DNA from: Boseongicola sp.
Lineage (GTDB): Bacteria; Pseudomonadota; Alphaproteobacteria; Rhodobacterales; Rhodobacteraceae
DNA: 64,000 bases
NCBI GenBank assembly: GCA_028824715.1
Contig: JAPPCV010000053.1
Span: 1-64,000 of the forward strand
Direction of reading: 5' to 3'
This document shows positions 51,952 through 61,037 of the stretch, in pieces. Numbering within the stretch: the first letter of the stretch is position 1; every line of letters begins with the position of its first letter. Both the position numbers and the translations under genes were made by a program. The notes beneath the pieces were generated by a model. It was not told the DNA's origin. It did no database searches and was given only the letters and a program-made list of their open reading frames with translations.

Positions 51952-54402
51952 TCATGCCCGAAGCCTTTCGTTTTCCGGATCCCAGAGCGGGGCATCCGGC
52001 TGCACCGTTGCCCTGCAACGCTCCCCGTAGATGTCGACCTCGACTTCCGTACCTGGGACGGCAAGATCGGATCGCAGCATGCCAAGGGCGACGGAAGCGT
52101 TGACGCGGTAGCCCCACCCCCCCGAGGTGGTCTCGCCGACGACCTTGCCATCATGCCAAAGCGTCGACATGTACGGCGCGTCCGCATCTCCGGCGTCCAC
52201 GGTCAGCGTGACGAAGCGCTTCGTGACGCCCATCCGCTTCTGCTCCAGCAGCGCCGCCTTCCCCGGGAAATCCGTGTTCTTGTCGAACCTGATGAAGCGG
52301 TCGAGTCCGCCCTCCAGCAGGCTGTAGTCCGAGGAAAGGTCGCCCTTCCAGGCACGGTAGCCCTTTTCGAGGCGAAGCGAGTTGAGCGCCCACATTCCGA
52401 ACGGCTTCGCGCCCGCTTCCGCCAGGGCGTCCCAGATGTCCGGAGAGTCCTCGAACCGGCAATGGATCTCCCAGCCAAGCTCGCCGGCGAAGGAAACGCG
52501 GGCCAGCGAGCACTCCTTGCCCGCAATGCTGCCGTCAAGACTGATCGACAGCCACCCGGCATCGAGATCGTGGCCGTCATTGACGCTGTCGAGGATCTCG
52601 CGCGATGCCGGACCGGTCACCAGGAGGCACTCGAACTCCTTCGTGTGATTCGTCACGCTGATGCCGTCCGGCGCGTTGCGGGACAGAAGCTCGCCGTCAT
52701 GCCACTCGGCGGTCGCGGCCGTGATCAGGCGCACCTCGCCGTCGCCGTGCACCGACACCGACATCTCGGTGACGATGCGCCCCCTGTCATCCGAAAAATA
52801 GGCAAGACTGATCCGGCCATCGCCCGGCAGCCGCGACGCCGTCAGGCTGTCGACATAGGCTCGGGCGCCTGGACCCTGCACCTTGAACCGCGAGAAGCCC
52901 GTGATCGCCAGTACTCCGCAATGGTCACGGACGGCCTCGCACTCCTCGCGAATGCGCTGTTCCCACGGCCCCGACCGGTTCCAGGTCTGGGTCGCGTCGT
53001 GGCCCGTGTCATCATCCGGGCGGGCAAAGTAGTTTGCGCGTTCCCAGCCGTTGTAGGCTCCGAAGACCGCGCCGGCCCGTTCCAGCCGGTCGTGCAGCGC
53101 GGACCGCTTCCGGTCACGGCCTGCGGGCCATTCATGCCAAGGGAAATGCATCGCGTACTCGTGGCCATAGACCTCCATGCCCTTTTCGACGCAATATTCG
53201 CGATCCGTGTAGTCGGTGTATCGCCGGGGGTCGCAGGACCACATGTCCCATTCGGTCTGGCCTTCGGTCATCCATTCGGCGAGCACCTTGCCGGCGCCAC
53301 CGGCCTGCGCGATGCCGAACGTGAAGACACAGGCCTCGAACGCGTTCGGCACCCCTGGCATCGGGCCAATCAGCGGATTGCCGTCAGGGGCGTAGGGAAT
53401 GGGCCCGTTGATCACCTTCGCGATGCCGGACATGCCAAGCTGAGGCACGCGGGCCATGGCATCCTCGATGTAGGCCTCGAGCCGGTCGAGATCGTCCGGG
53501 TAGAGCTGGAAACTGAAATCCTCCGGCATCGGATCGTCCGGCGCGACCCAATGCGCCCGACAGTTCCTTTCGTATGGCCCCAGGTTGAAGCCGTTCTTTT
53601 CCTGCCGGAGGTAGTATGAAACGTCGACATCGCGCATCAATGGCAGCTTGCGGCCGCTGTCCTGTGTCCAGGCTGCGACCTCGGGGATCTCTTCGGACAG
53701 GAGGTACTGGTGGCTCATCACCATCATTGGAACCGTCCGTCCTCCGAAGGGCACGAACCACTCGCCGACCCGTTGCGCGTAGTATCCTGCAGCATTGACG
53801 ACGCATTCGCAGCGGATTGCGCCCTTCCCGGTCTGAACGATCCACTCGCCGTTCTCGCGGCCGATGCCGGTTGCCGGCGCGAAACGCAGGACCTGCGCAC
53901 CCATGTCGCGTGCGCCTGTCGCGAGGGCCTGCGTCAGCTGCGCGGGATCGATGTCGCCATCCGTCGGGTCGTAGAGAACGCCCTCCAGGTCATGGGTCTC
54001 CATGAAGGGATACATGGACTTCGCCTCGTCCGGCGAAAGAATCTGGATGTCGATCCCCTGGTAGCGCCCCATTCCGCAGGCTCGGTGGAACTCCTGCATC
54101 CGCTCCCTCGAATGGGCCAGCCGGATGGAGCCGGTGACGTGATAGTTCATGGGGTAGCCGACGGCATCGCCCAGGCCACGATAGAGTTCGGTCGAGTAGC
54201 GCTGCATGTTCATGATCGACCATGATGTCGAAAAGGTCGGCACGTTGCCCGCAGCATGCCATGTCGATCCGGCCGTAAGCTCGTTCTTTTCCAGCAGCAC
54301 GCAGTCGGTCCATCCCGCCTTCGCAAGGTGATACAGTGCGGAAGCCCCTACTGCGCCTCCGCCGATGATGACTGCACGGGCTGTTGTCGGAAGTTCGGCC
54401 AT
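51952..54402 (-). CDS. Dimethylglycine/sarcosine dehydrogenase-like flavoprotein with GcvT domain (paralogue 2)
   Basis: An 816-residue enzyme laid out as paralogue 1: AVIIGGGAVGASALYHLAKA binds FAD, TAGSTWHAAG puts the covalent-FAD histidine at residue 49, and the GcvT-type half contains ALHDRLERAGAVFGAYNGWE, ITGFSRFKVQGPGARAYVDS, VSFAGELGWEIHC and SLRLEKGYRAWKGDLSSDYS. The active-site surroundings differ from paralogue 1 (NVPTFSTSWSIMNMQRYSTE against LIGQLRANENMTRLAKYSAD), which suggests a different N-methyl substrate. It follows the XRE-cupin regulator by 10 bases, so it is the first structural gene of the unit. Confidence 0.87.
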   Translation of the reverse strand: MAELPTTARAVIIGGGAVGASALYHLAKAGWTDCVLLEKNELTAGSTWHAAGNVPTFSTSWSIMNMQRYSTELYRGLGDAVGYPMNYHVTGSIRLAHSRERMQEFHRACGMGRYQGIDIQILSPDEAKSMYPFMETHDLEGVLYDPTDGDIDPAQLTQALATGARDMGAQVLRFAPATGIGRENGEWIVQTGKGAIRCECVVNAAGYYAQRVGEWFVPFGGRTVPMMVMSHQYLLSEEIPEVAAWTQDSGRKLPLMRDVDVSYYLRQEKNGFNLGPYERNCRAHWVAPDDPMPEDFSFQLYPDDLDRLEAYIEDAMARVPQLGMSGIAKVINGPIPYAPDGNPLIGPMPGVPNAFEACVFTFGIAQAGGAGKVLAEWMTEGQTEWDMWSCDPRRYTDYTDREYCVEKGMEVYGHEYAMHFPWHEWPAGRDRKRSALHDRLERAGAVFGAYNGWERANYFARPDDDTGHDATQTWNRSGPWEQRIREECEAVRDHCGVLAITGFSRFKVQGPGARAYVDSLTASRLPGDGRISLAYFSDDRGRIVTEMSVSVHGDGEVRLITAATAEWHDGELLSRNAPDGISVTNHTKEFECLLVTGPASREILDSVNDGHDLDAGWLSISLDGSIAGKECSLARVSFAGELGWEIHCRFEDSPDIWDALAEAGAKPFGMWALNSLRLEKGYRAWKGDLSSDYSLLEGGLDRFIRFDKNTDFPGKAALLEQKRMGVTKRFVTLTVDAGDADAPYMSTLWHDGKVVGETTSGGWGYRVNASVALGMLRSDLAVPGTEVEVDIYGERCRATVQPDAPLWDPENERLRA

Positions 54403-54412
54403 GGGCGGATCC

Positions 54413-54979
54413 TCAGTATACGGGCGGCGCGATCACCCAGATCGCGATGCAGGGTTCGGATGTGCGGTTGGCCCAGCGGAAGGGCTCGCCACGAATGCGG
54501 AAACTGTCGCCGGGTTCCAGGGCAAAGCTCTGGCGGTCGATGGTCACTTCAAGCCGACCGGCAACGATGTAGCCCACCTCCTGGGTCGGACGCACGGTGT
54601 CCTCGGACCGCTCGGCGCCCGGAGCGAAGGTCGAGTGGACCACTTCGAAGTCATCCGTGAGGTCCGGCGACAGGAGTTCCTCGAAGAGCCCGTGCACGCG
54701 GTGACCAAGGGGACGACGGCCGCCCTTGCGGACGATGCGCCCCTCTTCGTGGGGAGCGCCCGACGACTTTCCGAAGAACGAACGCAACGGCATGTCGAGC
54801 GCGGCAGCCAACGCGTTCAGCTCTTCCATGGACGGTTCGGAGATGTCGCGCTCGACCTGGCTCAGCCAGCCAATCGAGCGGCCGATGCGCTCGCTCACTT
54901 CGGCAAGCGTCAATCCACGCTGGCGACGCAGGACCCGCAGGTCCTGTCCAAGGCTCTCGCACGCGATGGTTGCCGTCAT
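54413..54979 (-). CDS. XRE-family transcriptional regulator with C-terminal cupin
   Basis: A 188-residue regulator. The HTH spans about residues 10-65 (LGQDLRVLRRQRGLTLAEVS, then GRSIGWLSQVERDISEPS) and the cupin ligand-binding domain about 110-185 (EVGYIVAGRLEVTIDRQSFA, LEPGDSFRIRGEPFRWANRT). This domain pair is typical of PuuR/SutR-type regulators that sense small metabolites. It leads the minus-strand N-methyl-compound operon, 10 bases before paralogue 2, and may also control the divergent DMGDH gene at 56225. ATG 54979 is chosen (TATIACESLGQDL follows); the frame extends eight codons upstream. Confidence 0.88.
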   Translation of the reverse strand: MTATIACESLGQDLRVLRRQRGLTLAEVSERIGRSIGWLSQVERDISEPSMEELNALAAALDMPLRSFFGKSSGAPHEEGRIVRKGGRRPLGHRVHGLFEELLSPDLTDDFEVVHSTFAPGAERSEDTVRPTQEVGYIVAGRLEVTIDRQSFALEPGDSFRIRGEPFRWANRTSEPCIAIWVIAPPVY

Positions 54980-56224
54980 TTGTGCCTCGCTGTGACGCCA
55001 CAATGCGATTTCCGCGCAGATGTCGTGAAAAAGTCAACAAGTTTTTCACAAGACCTGAAAGATCAACCGGGGCCGTCGCGGGGCGGGCACGTGCCCGGTG
55101 TCCTTGGATTGCCTCGACCAGATCGAAACGGGACTTCCCGCACTCTTCCAGTTTCCCGAAATCATGGGTGCGTTCTGGTCCGACACCTGAGACCGTGCAT
55201 GCCCACTGGTGCAGCGGAACTTGGCGGGATGAGGCAGGATGGGCGCTTGTCCCTTGATCTTGGCCACGCATGTTTGGTCGTGCCGCCGGACCGTCGCGCA
55301 TCCTCCGCTGCCCTTCAGCAGGCCCTTGCCGTCGAGGCGAAGTTCCACCCTGGACGAAAGTCCAAGACAGCCGGAATGCCCGGCTTCGCAAGGCACGCCC
55401 TGACATTGCCCAGAACCATGGATTTCCTGCCAGCCAGCCAACGGTCCTTGTCGACTGAAAAAGTCACTTTGAGCGCCCCGCTTTGAGATGGTTTGAAGAC
55501 TTTGGACAAGGGACAAATCACGCTGGCGGCACTTTCCGTACCAGTGCTTGTGGAATCATCATTTTTGCCAGGAACCGCACCCGCCGACCCTGCCGACCGG
55601 ATAATCATCGCGACGGCAAGAAAGATGAACTTGACCATTCTCACGCGCGACCGCCTGATCCTGGACTACAGCAAGGAAGGACATGTTCGCGCCATGAAGT
55701 GTTGACACCGCGTCACCGCATGGCTTCGATCAGGCACATTCGGTCCCGCGGCCGCAGCCCGGTCGGGAGACCGTTTGGTTCGTGATCCAGATCAACCGGG
55801 CTGCACGACAGATGAAGTCGGCGGAGTCGCAGGTCGCCCCGACCGCCGCTGCCGAAGTTGAACGGGGAATTGCAGCACGCGGGTCTTCATCCGACTTGCA
55901 AGAGCCACCGCGCGCCAAGCAATGGGACGTCATCGCACGTGCAACCTTGCGACATCGCGATTGGCCGCAACTGACGGGGATTTGCTTCGTCGGCTCGCCA
56001 AAGTGAGGAGAAGAAACTCTCCTGCTGCAACGAGACTCGATCGGTGATTGGTCGTGCGTCCGGCGTCGGCCGACGGAATGCCGGAACAGCTGACTGCCGC
56101 AGCCATCAGGCGACCAGGCTGTGGTCTTCAAGAGCGACCATGCTACTTGCTCGCCCATGCGTTGACGAGGACATGACGGCGCACATAGGGTCCGCGAAAC
56201 TTCCCGCGACGACGAATCGTGCCC
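54980..56224. other. 1.2-kb scar between the two N-methyl catabolic units
   Basis: Apart from the vapC fragment at 55493-55705 there is no recognisable gene. Minus frames over 55046-55490 and plus frames over 55782-56006 have no family motif. The divergent promoters of the regulator and of the gene at 56225 must lie at its two ends. The poor coding content suggests past insertion and decay. Confidence 0.55.
55493..55705 (+). pseudogene. vapC: C-terminal fragment of a VapC-type PIN-domain toxin
   Basis: A 70-codon frame whose translation LVESSFLPGTAPADPADRII, then IATARKMNLTILTRDRLILD and YSKEGHVRAM matches the second half of VapC PIN ribonucleases (DPADR carries an active-site Asp, TRD the last one). 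The N-terminal half with the first catalytic Asp is missing, and no VapB antitoxin precedes it. It is a relic; function is not expected. Confidence 0.8.
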
Positions 56225-58684
56225 ATGCCAAAGCAAGTCCTTCCCAGCCATGCCCGGGTCGTCATCGTCGGTGGCGGCATCATGGGCTGCGGCCTCGCAT
56301 ACCATCTCGGCCACGAGGGTTGGGGCGAGGACACCGTGCTTCTCGAAAAGGCCGAGCTGACCAGCGGGTCGACCTGGCATGCCGCCGGCCAGATCACGCG
56401 CTCCACCAGCTCATACGGCCTCGGGCGGATGGTCGACTACAACATCAGCCTCTATGCCGGACTGCTTGAACAGGAGACCGGGCAGCCGGTGACATGGCAC
56501 GGATGCGGATCGCTGAGGCTGGCCTATACCGAGGACGAAATGGACTGGCTTCGCCAGACGCTCTCGGTCGGCCGCGCGCTTGGCTTCGACATTGAACTCG
56601 TCGACCCGGAGTTCATTGCCTGCAAGCACCCGTTCTACAACCTCGACGGCGTGCTTGGCGCCCTCCACACGCCGGATGACGGCCACGTCGACCCGTCGAA
56701 CGCGACCATGGCCCTTGCAACCGGCGCCCGACAGATGGGAGTCAGGATCTTCCGCCGCTGTCGCGCCCTGAATGTCTCAACGAACGATGCCGGAGAATGG
56801 GTGGTCGAGACGGAAAGGGGCACGATCACGTGCGAGCACGTGGTCAATTCGGGAGGCACCTACGCCCGGCAGATGGGGGAATGGTCGGGCCTGCAATTGC
56901 CCATGACCTCGATGACGCATCACTACCTGGTCACCGAACCGGTGCCGGAATTCCAGGATCTCGAGAGGGAACTTCCCGTCGTTCGGGATGACAGGATGGT
57001 CTCGGGGTACATCCGGATGGAACAGGAACGGGGCCTCATCGGGATCTACGAAAAGGAGAACCCGAATTCCGTCTGGCACGACCATTGCCCCTGGGAAGCC
57101 GAGAACGAACTGTTCGACGCCGACTACGACCGCATCATGCCCTGGCTTGCCAACGCCCTTGACCGAATGCCGGCACTTGCCGAGCTCGGCATCGTGCGGG
57201 AGGTGCACGGCGCCATCAGCCACCCGCCGGACGGCAACCCGCTGATCGGTCCTGCGCCGGGCGCACGCAACTACTGGTGCTGCTGCGGCACGCAGATCGG
57301 CATCGGATGGGGACCTGGCCTGTCCCGGGAACTGGCGCGATGGATGGTCCACGGTGCGGCGGACATCTCGATGCGCGAGCTCGATCCTCGCCGATTCGGG
57401 ACCTACGCGACGAAGAGCTGGCAGGTGACGAAGGCGCACGAGGACTATTGCCTGCGCCACGAAATCCCGTTTCCGGATTTCAATCGCCTCGCGGGTCGGC
57501 CAGTCAAGCCCTCGCCCGTCCATGACCTGCTCAACGACAGGGGCGCAGTGCACGAGGAGGTGTTCGGCTTTGAACGGCCCCGCTGGTTCGCGAGAGACGG
57601 CGTCGCGCAGCGCGACCACTACTCCTTCCGCCGGAACGTCGTGCACGACATGATTGCCGAGGAGGTGCGGGCGGTCCGCGAGCGGGTCGGCCTCATGGAC
57701 ATCACGGCGTTCACGAAAGTCGAGGTCGCCGGTCCCCAGGCCCGCGATTTCCTGGATCGCCTGATCGCGAACCGGTTGCCGTCCAAGGACGGATCGGTGG
57801 CGCTGACGCACATGCTGAACCGGCGCGGACGGATCGAGCTCGAAGCCACGATCACGCGCCTGAGCGCCGAGCGCTACTACCTTGTCTGCGCCGCGTTCTT
57901 CGAGAACGTCCTGATCGACCACCTGCGCAACCACATTGCCGGGGAGGACGTGGCGATCGCCTCGCGCTCCGAAACCTGGTCGGCGCTGGCCCTGAGCGGC
58001 CCCCGGGCGCGCGAGGTGTTGAAAGCCTGCACGGACGCCGACCTTTCCAACGCCGGCTTCCGCTGGCTTTCGGCGCGGCACATCACGGTTGCCGACCACC
58101 CGTTGCTGGCCCTCCGAATGTCCTATGCGGGCGAGCTTGGCTGGGAGCTCCACATGCCGAATGACGCCTGCCGGACGGTGCATGAAGCGCTCCGGGAAGC
58201 TGGAACTCCGCATGGAATCGCCGACTACGGCAGCTTTGCGATGAACACTCTGCGGATGGAAAAGGCGTTCAAGGGCGCGCGCGAGCTGACGAACGAAGTG
58301 ACGCTTCCCGAAGCCGATGTCATGCCGTTCGTCAGCCTTGACAAGGAGTTTCTCGGCGCAGGCGCAACGAGACGCAGCGCCAAGGCCGCATCGGCGGGAA
58401 CAATGCCCTGGATCTGCGCCTATCTCGAAATCGAGCCCGATGGCGTCAATGACGGGCATGGCGGCGAGGCGGTCCTGCGGGACGGACAGGTCATCGGCGC
58501 CACGACGTCCGTCGCCTATGGCCACAGCGTCGGCAAGATCCTGGCATTCGCCTATGTCGATCAGGCCGCACACATGCCCGGTGCGGAGGTCGAGGTGGTG
58601 ATTGCCGGAATGTCCCGGAAGGGAAGGATTCTGTCAGAGGCTGCCCATGACCCGGCCTCGAACCTGCCACGCACTGACGGATGA
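56225..58684 (+). CDS. Dimethylglycine/sarcosine dehydrogenase-like flavoprotein with GcvT domain (paralogue 3)
   Basis: An 819-residue enzyme of the same architecture as the two on the opposite strand. RVVIVGGGIMGCGLAYHLGH binds FAD, TSGSTWHAAG gives the covalent-FAD histidine at residue 52, and MDITAFTKVEVAGPQARDFL, MSYAGELGWELHM and TLRMEKAFKGARELTNEV belong to the folate-type half. Distinct residues after the histidine (QITRSTSSYGLGRMVDYNIS) point to yet another substrate. I choose ATG 56225; a GTG at 56219 is in frame. It is 253 bases ahead of the hydantoinase-type operon on the same strand, and may feed on the N-methyl amino acid that operon releases. Confidence 0.86.
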   Translation: MPKQVLPSHARVVIVGGGIMGCGLAYHLGHEGWGEDTVLLEKAELTSGSTWHAAGQITRSTSSYGLGRMVDYNISLYAGLLEQETGQPVTWHGCGSLRLAYTEDEMDWLRQTLSVGRALGFDIELVDPEFIACKHPFYNLDGVLGALHTPDDGHVDPSNATMALATGARQMGVRIFRRCRALNVSTNDAGEWVVETERGTITCEHVVNSGGTYARQMGEWSGLQLPMTSMTHHYLVTEPVPEFQDLERELPVVRDDRMVSGYIRMEQERGLIGIYEKENPNSVWHDHCPWEAENELFDADYDRIMPWLANALDRMPALAELGIVREVHGAISHPPDGNPLIGPAPGARNYWCCCGTQIGIGWGPGLSRELARWMVHGAADISMRELDPRRFGTYATKSWQVTKAHEDYCLRHEIPFPDFNRLAGRPVKPSPVHDLLNDRGAVHEEVFGFERPRWFARDGVAQRDHYSFRRNVVHDMIAEEVRAVRERVGLMDITAFTKVEVAGPQARDFLDRLIANRLPSKDGSVALTHMLNRRGRIELEATITRLSAERYYLVCAAFFENVLIDHLRNHIAGEDVAIASRSETWSALALSGPRAREVLKACTDADLSNAGFRWLSARHITVADHPLLALRMSYAGELGWELHMPNDACRTVHEALREAGTPHGIADYGSFAMNTLRMEKAFKGARELTNEVTLPEADVMPFVSLDKEFLGAGATRRSAKAASAGTMPWICAYLEIEPDGVNDGHGGEAVLRDGQVIGATTSVAYGHSVGKILAFAYVDQAAHMPGAEVEVVIAGMSRKGRILSEAAHDPASNLPRTDG

Positions 58685-58870
58685 AGGTCATGGCGCCGCT
58701 TGCCGGGGCAGATCCCGTCTCAGGGAGTTGCCGCGCGATTCTCGTTGACGGAAATGCCGAATCTTTTCAACCTCGGCACATGAGAAGGAACGAGGCCCGT
58801 GACGAAATGCCTGCCATAAGGTGCATCGCGACGCTTCGCAGGTCGACCGGTTGCGATCTCGTGACCCGAT

Positions 58871-58892
58871 GGCTGCTCCCTTGGCAGCAGCC
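58871..58892 (+). promoter_or_regulatory. Hairpin 45 bases before hyuA
   Basis: GGCTGCT (58871-58877) pairs perfectly with AGCAGCC (58886-58892) across an 8-base loop in the 253-base leader. It could be a leader structure or a regulator site. It is not followed by T residues, so termination is unlikely. Confidence 0.35.
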
Positions 58893-58937
58893 ACCGACCC
58901 GGCCAGATCTGCAACCCGACCATTCGGACCCCGCTCC

Positions 58938-61037
58938 ATGCCTTCGCCACGCGCCCTGCGCCTTGCCATCGATATCGGAGGAACCTTCACGGACACCGTC
59001 CTTGTCGACGGTGACGGGCGAATCCTGGCAACGACCAAGACCGCGACAACACCGGCAGAGCCAGCGCTCGGCGCCATTGATGGCGCCCGTCCTGCACTGA
59101 CCGAGGCGTCGGCGACCTGGGACGAAATCGGCGGCTTCATCCACGGCACCACGCTTGCCACCAATGCGCTGATCGAACGCCGAGGCGCGAAGGTCGGCAC
59201 GATCACGACCGAAGGCTTCCGCGACATCCTCGAAATTGCCTACGAGCGGCGCCACAGCCAGTATGCGATCAATCTCGAAAAGCCTGACCTGATCGTGCCT
59301 CGAACGCGAGCATTCACGGTGGGCGGGAGGACGAACGCACGCGGTGAGGAACTCGTGCCGTTCGACGAAGATGTGGTGGCGGCCTTGGCCAGCCGGCTTG
59401 AGGCCGATGGAATCGAGGCGGTCGCCATCTGCCTGCTTCATGCCTACGCGAACCCGGCCCACGAATTGCGGCTGCGCGAGATGCTCCGGATGGCGCTGCC
59501 GGACCTGGTGATTTCGGTCAGCCACGAAGTCAGCCCGGAAGCGCGCGAGTTCGACCGGTTGTGCACCACGATCGCCAACGCCTACATCCAGCCGCTCATG
59601 TCACGCTATCTCGCGGACTTCGAAGTCCGGTTCCGAGCCGCCGGACTGGCATGCCCCATCCTGATGATGACCGCGAGCGGCGGCATGACCACGCTTGAGA
59701 CCGCATCGCGCCTGCCGGTACGGCTCGTTGAATCAGGCCCGGCCGGAGGCGCGATCCTGGCCGCACGGCTCGCCCGCGAGACCGGCAGGGGCCAGGTGCT
59801 GTCGTTTGACATGGGCGGCACGACGGCCAAGCTCTGCCTGATCGACGACTTCCGGCCCCGGACCGCCCGGAAATTCGAGATCGCCCGCGCCGAACGGTTC
59901 ATCAAGGGTTCGGGCATGCCGGTGCGGATTCCGGTCATCGAGATGATCGAGATCGGCGCCGGCGGCGGCTCGATCGCCAGCGTCGACCGGCTCGGCCGAA
60001 TTCGCGTCGGACCGCAAAGCGCGGGTGCGGACCCGGGACCGGCCGCCTTCGGGAAAGGCGGCAAGCTGCCGACGGTCACGGATGCCGACATCGTGCAAGG
60101 GTTCATTGCGCCCGACGGCCTCGCCGAGTCCCGCATCAACGTGAACCCCGGCGCCGCCACGGCGGTGCTGAAGAGCGCGGTCGGTGACACCCTTGGCCTG
60201 GATCCCGACCGCGCGGCGTTTGCCATGACCGAGGTCGTGGACGAGAACATGGCGAGTGCCGGACGGATGCATGCCGTCGAATCCGGCAGAGACCTTGACG
60301 AACGCACCATGATCGCCATCGGCGGCAACGGTCCGCTTCATGCCACGCGCCTTGCCCGGCGAGCCCAAGTGCGCACCGTTGTCATCCCGAAGAACCCTGG
60401 TGTCGGTTCCGCCGTGGGATTCCTTCACGCGCCGGTGTCCTTCGAAATCGTGCGTTCGCGATACACGACGCTCGAGTCCCTCGACGTCAGCGCGATCAAC
60501 GGGTTCTTCAGGGACATGGCCAACGAAGCACGCACGGTTGTCAGGGCCGGCGCACCGGACGGGCCGTTGACCGAACGCCGGGTGGCGTTCATGCGATATC
60601 ATGGACAAGGACACGAGATCGAAGTCGCCGTCCCGGCCCGCGACCTTGAGCCGTCTGATGCAGATGGGCTGCGCGGCGCCTTCGAGGCAGAGTACAGCCG
60701 ACAGTTCAGCCGTACCGTTCCGGACATGGAGATCGAGATCCTGAACTGGGCGCTTCATCTCGCTTCGGAGGTTCCGGACATCGACCCGGCACATGCCGCA
60801 CCTGCACAGTCCGCCGCGAATCCTGCAGGATCCCGCATGATCCTCTGCGACGTCTCCGGTGAATGGCGCGAAGCCGCAGTCTATGATCGTGCGGAGTTGC
60901 GTAACGGCGCCCGCCTGCCGGGGCCCGCACTGATCACGGAGCCGCAGACGACGACCCTTGTAAGCGCGGATTTCGACGCAAGAGTGGATGGGGCCGGGAA
61001 CATCTGGATGACGCGGCAGGACGGAGCATTGCCATGA
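58938..61037 (+). CDS. hyuA: Hydantoinase/oxoprolinase subunit A
   Basis: A 699-residue ATP-dependent subunit of the HyuA/OplA family. The N-terminus LRLAIDIGGTFTDTVLVDGD is the actin-like ATP-binding start, HGTTLATNALIERRGAKVG and VSPEAREFDRLCTTIANAYI follow, FDMGGTTAKLCLID is the second ATP loop and GAGGGSIASVD the third. With subunit B such enzymes open N-methylhydantoin, 5-oxoproline or related cyclic amides using ATP. ATG 58938 matches the family start. It overlaps hyuB by ATGA. The neighbouring N-methyl oxidases make N-methylhydantoin-like substrates worth considering, but the specificity is unproven. Confidence 0.9.
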   Translation: MPSPRALRLAIDIGGTFTDTVLVDGDGRILATTKTATTPAEPALGAIDGARPALTEASATWDEIGGFIHGTTLATNALIERRGAKVGTITTEGFRDILEIAYERRHSQYAINLEKPDLIVPRTRAFTVGGRTNARGEELVPFDEDVVAALASRLEADGIEAVAICLLHAYANPAHELRLREMLRMALPDLVISVSHEVSPEAREFDRLCTTIANAYIQPLMSRYLADFEVRFRAAGLACPILMMTASGGMTTLETASRLPVRLVESGPAGGAILAARLARETGRGQVLSFDMGGTTAKLCLIDDFRPRTARKFEIARAERFIKGSGMPVRIPVIEMIEIGAGGGSIASVDRLGRIRVGPQSAGADPGPAAFGKGGKLPTVTDADIVQGFIAPDGLAESRINVNPGAATAVLKSAVGDTLGLDPDRAAFAMTEVVDENMASAGRMHAVESGRDLDERTMIAIGGNGPLHATRLARRAQVRTVVIPKNPGVGSAVGFLHAPVSFEIVRSRYTTLESLDVSAINGFFRDMANEARTVVRAGAPDGPLTERRVAFMRYHGQGHEIEVAVPARDLEPSDADGLRGAFEAEYSRQFSRTVPDMEIEILNWALHLASEVPDIDPAHAAPAQSAANPAGSRMILCDVSGEWREAAVYDRAELRNGARLPGPALITEPQTTTLVSADFDARVDGAGNIWMTRQDGALP

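Noticed and set aside
51646-53619. 657-codon plus-strand frame opposite the DMGDH-like paralogue 2
   Set aside because: Shadow frame with no motifs.
56777-58573. 598-codon minus-strand frame opposite the DMGDH-like paralogue 3
   Set aside because: Shadow frame with no motifs.
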